Below are positions 60,987-64,000 of a stretch of 64,000 bases of DNA, one piece after another. The notes below the pieces were generated by a model that worked only from the letters and a program-made list of their open reading frames with translations, was not told where the DNA came from and did not search any database. Origin of the DNA: Bosea sp. 29B (GTDB lineage Bacteria > Pseudomonadota > Alphaproteobacteria > Rhizobiales > Beijerinckiaceae); the NCBI RefSeq assembly GCF_902506165.1, contig NZ_LR733817.1, forward strand, positions 758,152 to 822,151. The letters run 5' to 3'. The position numbers and the translations under genes are program-made. Each line of letters starts with the position of its first letter. Within the stretch, counting starts at the first letter, position 1.

Positions 60987-61949
60987 ATGCGCAAGCCGGC
61001 GACCTTCCCGCGCCATCTCGCCGCCGATCCCCGGCAGTTCGCCAGCGTGCGCCGCATCGTCCTCGCAGAAGGGCCTGAGGCCGGTATCGAGACCCTGGCC
61101 TTCTCGACCGGCGGCGGGCTCGATTTCTGGGTGACTGTCGGGCGGCTGATGGACATCGCGACCCTGTCCTGGCGCGGCGTCCAGCTCGGCTGGCAGAGCC
61201 CCGCCGGCTTGCGCCGGCCGGATACCGGTCCGGCCGGCCGGGAGCGGCGCTTCAGCACCGCCTTCGGCGGCTTCCTCAACACCTGCGGCTTCGACCATAT
61301 CCGCCAGCCGGCGGATGGGCGTCCCCTGCACGGCTCGGCCCCGTTCACGCCGGCACGGCTGATCGCCTATGGCGAGGACTGGGAGGCTAGCGCGCCGATG
61401 CTGTTCTGCGAGGGCGAGGCGCTCTGCTGGGCCCATGGCGGCTTCGGCTATCGCCTGCGGCGGCGGATCGAGGCGCCGATCGGCGGCAGCTCGCTCAGCC
61501 TTCGCGACCAGGTGACGGTGATCGGCGCCGAGCCCGCCCCGATCATGGCGCTCTACCATTTCAATCTCGGCTATCCGATGATCGCGGGCGGCAGCACGAT
61601 CGAGCTCGACGGCGAATGCTTGGCGGGTCCGCTCTCCGCACCCGAGGACGCCGTGACACCAGCGTCGCTGCACCCTGCGACGAGCGCGCAAGCGAACTGC
61701 AGCGTAAGCGGCCAGGCGGCGACCATCGCCTTTCACTGGAACACCGTCGAACTGCCCTGGTTGCAGCTCTGGCGCGATTTGCGGCCGGGCGCCGGCGTGA
61801 TGTCGATCGAACCCTGCTCGATCGGGCGCCTCGATGACGGCCGCAACGCCCCGTCTCCCGTGCTCAAGCCGGGTGGCAGCTGCGTGTTCGAGATCGACAT
61901 CGACGTGGCCGATTGCCGGAGAAGCAGCGGTCCTCTCGGGGCTGCGTGA
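60987..61949 (+). CDS. DUF4432 aldose 1-epimerase-like protein
   Basis: 320 aa beta-rich protein with galactose-mutarotase-fold features: DFWVTVGRLMDIATLSWRGVQLGWQSP, GGFLNTCGFDHIRQP (family signature) and LYHFNLGYPMI. It starts 2 bases after the sulfatase stop. Members of this family have been linked to sugar anomer conversion. Here it probably equilibrates the anomers of the imported or desulfated sugar. Last gene of the plus-strand operon. Confidence 0.8.
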   Translation: MRKPATFPRHLAADPRQFASVRRIVLAEGPEAGIETLAFSTGGGLDFWVTVGRLMDIATLSWRGVQLGWQSPAGLRRPDTGPAGRERRFSTAFGGFLNTCGFDHIRQPADGRPLHGSAPFTPARLIAYGEDWEASAPMLFCEGEALCWAHGGFGYRLRRRIEAPIGGSSLSLRDQVTVIGAEPAPIMALYHFNLGYPMIAGGSTIELDGECLAGPLSAPEDAVTPASLHPATSAQANCSVSGQAATIAFHWNTVELPWLQLWRDLRPGAGVMSIEPCSIGRLDDGRNAPSPVLKPGGSCVFEIDIDVADCRRSSGPLGAA

Positions 61950-62034
61950 CGCATCCGATGACCGTCGCAGGCCGTCGGTACCGTCGCGCTTTCCAGACCG
62001 TCAGCGCCCTGCCAGCCGAACAGCCTTCTTCGTC

Positions 62035-62280
62035 TCAGCGACGGCTGCTCGACGTCCGGTTCTGATGCCCATGGGACAGGAACTGCATGAAAGCCGGCGG
62101 GATCTCGATGTAGCCGAGTGCTTCCTGGCGGATGTCGAACTCCGCGATGGCCTCGGTCAGAAGCTCGAATTCTCGCTCGCCGTCAGAGCCTCTCGCGGAT
62201 GAGATCAGCTGTGCAGCTCGCAGCACAGCAGCCTTCCGCTCTTCATAAGACGAGATCATCAAGGCGTCGGCGTTCGGCAT
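62035..62280 (-). CDS. Small hypothetical protein
   Basis: 81 aa. The start at 62280 is supported by GAGGTGG nine bases upstream. The central part, SARGSDGEREFELLTEAIAEFDI, resembles the N-terminal helix pair of HigA-type antitoxins, but the HTH domain is absent and no toxin gene is adjacent, so this is only a likeness. Downstream on the same strand of the second autotransporter; function unknown. Confidence 0.5.
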   Translation of the reverse strand: MPNADALMISSYEERKAAVLRAAQLISSARGSDGEREFELLTEAIAEFDIRQEALGYIEIPPAFMQFLSHGHQNRTSSSRR

Positions 62281-62377
62281 GACACCACCTCATCGCTACG
62301 CAACTCACAACCACTACGCTAGCGGCCAAATCGCTGGAATACGAGTCACTTATTGACGATGACTATCCGGCGACAGC

Positions 62378-64000
62378 TCAGAATCTGATATCGAGTCTTG
62401 CGTTGAGCGTGTGGTCGGTGGCGCGCGAGGCGATCTGTGCGTCATAGGCGAGGGCGAGTTCGGCGCCTGGGGCGACGGTTAGCGTGAGGCCGGCGCCGAG
62501 GACGAGTGCGTCGCGTGCGATCGGAACGCCGGCGATCGCGAAGGGCGCGCCGCCGGCAAAGCCCTGCAGCGACAGCGGCGTGATGTCGCCGGCGGCGCGC
62601 CGCCAGCCGAGCGTGGTGTCGAGCCGCGCCGGCAGGCTGCCGAGGTCGAAGCGCATCTGCGCGCGCAGGCCGAGCGTGGCGAAGGCGACGGCGCTCGTCT
62701 GCGCCCGGGCAAAGAGCGCGGCGACGCCGCCGGTCTCGGCGAAGGCATCGCTGCGCAGGTTGACATAAGCGAGATTGGCGAAGGGCTCGAACGCCGCCGG
62801 CCCGAGATCGAAGCGATAGGCGATCTCGCCGAAGGCCTGGATGCTGCGCGCCTCATGCCTGGACGAAAGCTGCTCACTGAGGCCGGGGAAGGAGACGCTG
62901 CGCCGCGTCGACAGTTCGTGCCAGGCATGGCTGACGGCGCCGGTCAGGCGCAAGCGGTCGAAGCGGGCGCCGCCATAGAGACCGATATGGTAGCTGTCGG
63001 CCTCGCCGCGCGACAGCCGCCGCGCCACCTCGAACCGCGAACGCGAATAGCCGGCGGCGATGCCGATCCTGGCCTCCTGCGCCGCCGCGATGTCGAAGCC
63101 CGCGGCGAGCCCATTGCTCGAGCGCGTCAGCGAGGCGGCATTGCCGTCGCCGCGCGACTGGCCCCAGGAGCCGAAGCCGCGCGCCCAGAGCGCCAGGCTC
63201 TCCGCCGGCGCGGCCGAGATCGCCCCCTTGTCCATCGCCCCCTTGCCCGAGGCATAGGCCAGGGTCGCGATGCGCGGCGCGCCGATCCCGTCGAAGGCGG
63301 CGCGGATCCGGTCGGATACGGCCCCGCGCATCATCTGGCTGCCTTCGATCAGCACCGTCTTGGCCGAAGCATGGATCTCGCCCGACAGGCTGTCATAGGC
63401 CTGCCGGGCCTCGCTTTCGTCGCGCAGTTGCGTGAAGCTGAGCCAGAGCGGGTTGGCCTCGCCGAGGCTCTCCAGGCCGAGCGCCGTCTGCGCCTGGTTG
63501 CGCGTCCGGGCGATCGCGGCGAACGCCAGATCGTTCCGCAGCAGGGTCAGCGTGACGCTGTCGGCGCCGTAGTCCAGCGACGGATCGAGGAAGAGATAGC
63601 GCGAGCTGACCTCGTCGAAGCGGCCTTCGACCCCTTGGCTCGCCGTCAGGATGGTGTAGCGCTGATTGGCCCAATAGGTGCCGTCCTCGCCGAGATGGAG
63701 CACCGAGCCACCGGACAGCCGCGCCTTGCCGCTGGCGCGGATCAGGTCGCTTGCACTGCCGTCCGGGCTGACCTCGACTTCATAGGTCGAGCCTTGTGCG
63801 AAGGTGATGTCGCCGGCGACGGTGATTGTTCCGATCGAGTTGCCCGGTGCGATCGTCGCGCCCGCCTGGATCGTGGTCGAACCGACGGTGCCGCTGCCCT
63901 GCAGCCGGGCGCCGGCCTCGACCGCGAGCCCGCCGCCGAGCGCGCCGTTGACGATGAGCGTGCCGGCGGAGACCGTGCTCGAACCGGAGAAGCCGGAGCT
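62378..64000 (-). CDS. Autotransporter, C-terminal part (5' end outside window)
   Basis: 541 codons visible; the frame is open to base 64000, so the signal and most of the passenger lie beyond. The visible part starts with a beta-strand repeat (FSGSSTVSAGTLIVNGALGG) and continues with APGNSIGTITVAGDITFAQG and YTILTASQGVEG, then the 12-strand barrel with YALWARGFGSWGQ-like start (SLALWARGFGSWGQSRGDGNAA) and C-terminal ARLDIRF. The same order of blocks is found in the autotransporter at 14703-19031, so the two are paralogs. Confidence 0.88.
   Translation of the reverse strand, partial: SSGFSGSSTVSAGTLIVNGALGGGLAVEAGARLQGSGTVGSTTIQAGATIAPGNSIGTITVAGDITFAQGSTYEVEVSPDGSASDLIRASGKARLSGGSVLHLGEDGTYWANQRYTILTASQGVEGRFDEVSSRYLFLDPSLDYGADSVTLTLLRNDLAFAAIARTRNQAQTALGLESLGEANPLWLSFTQLRDESEARQAYDSLSGEIHASAKTVLIEGSQMMRGAVSDRIRAAFDGIGAPRIATLAYASGKGAMDKGAISAAPAESLALWARGFGSWGQSRGDGNAASLTRSSNGLAAGFDIAAAQEARIGIAAGYSRSRFEVARRLSRGEADSYHIGLYGGARFDRLRLTGAVSHAWHELSTRRSVSFPGLSEQLSSRHEARSIQAFGEIAYRFDLGPAAFEPFANLAYVNLRSDAFAETGGVAALFARAQTSAVAFATLGLRAQMRFDLGSLPARLDTTLGWRRAAGDITPLSLQGFAGGAPFAIAGVPIARDALVLGAGLTLTVAPGAELALAYDAQIASRATDHTLNARLDIRF

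Overview
The window is GC-rich (roughly two thirds G+C), densely coded DNA. It looks like a chromosomal catabolic and accessory region of a Hyphomicrobiales-type alphaproteobacterium (a Bosea- or Methylobacterium-like soil or plant associate is plausible, but the genus cannot be fixed from the sequence). Supporting signs are many LysR, GntR and IclR regulators, Bug/TctC solute-binding proteins, a palindromic intergenic mosaic element and autotransporters. I saw no rRNA, tRNA, CRISPR array, phage module or intact insertion sequence.

Layout. (1) 1-14475: four operons around two divergent promoter regions. They encode a hydantoinase-like cyclic amidase, an aconitase-like hydratase, a GntR/FCD regulator, an isocitrate-lyase/PEP-mutase-superfamily lyase, a fumarate-reductase/ketosteroid-dehydrogenase-like flavoprotein, a LysR regulator, an SDR, a flavin-dependent (LLM) monooxygenase with its FMN reductase, a complete tripartite tricarboxylate transporter (TctC, TctB, TctA) and an NTF2-like protein. 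Both divergent regions carry two copies of the 8-mer palindrome TGTTGACA, so this is probably one regulon for one unidentified (tri)carboxylate or cyclic amide/imide. It is the best candidate here for an undescribed pathway. (2) 14.7-19.0 kb: a glycine-rich autotransporter. (3) 19.0-22.6 kb: a YtcJ-like amidohydrolase behind a structured, terminator-containing leader, then an orphan family-5 solute-binding protein. (4) 22.6-27.7 kb: signalling genes (chemoreceptor-like protein, small unknown with a possible frameshift, two-component pair). (5) 28-36 kb: aminotransferase and IclR facing LysR, MFS permease, benzoylformate decarboxylase and aldehyde dehydrogenase, consistent with 2-oxo-acid (arylglyoxylate) breakdown. 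(6) 36-40 kb: a Tat-signal alpha/beta hydrolase with divergent LysR, and an MFS_3 exporter. (7) 40.5-45.4 kb: a second aconitase, an orphan TctC, a GntR regulator with two DNA-binding domains, and a decayed dctA fragment. (8) 45.5-62 kb: a sugar/sulfate-ester block: RmlD-like reductase, glucokinase, two Gfo/Idh/MocA oxidoreductases, a NitT/TauT ABC importer, a GntR-LacI hybrid regulator, a DUF3604/PHP-like protein, a CUT1-type importer without ATPase, a formylglycine sulfatase and a DUF4432 aldose-epimerase-like protein. (9) 62-64 kb: a small unknown and the C-terminal part of a second autotransporter running off the window.

Function is assigned by reading motifs in the translations; no database search was possible. 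Family calls are usually secure, substrates mostly are not.
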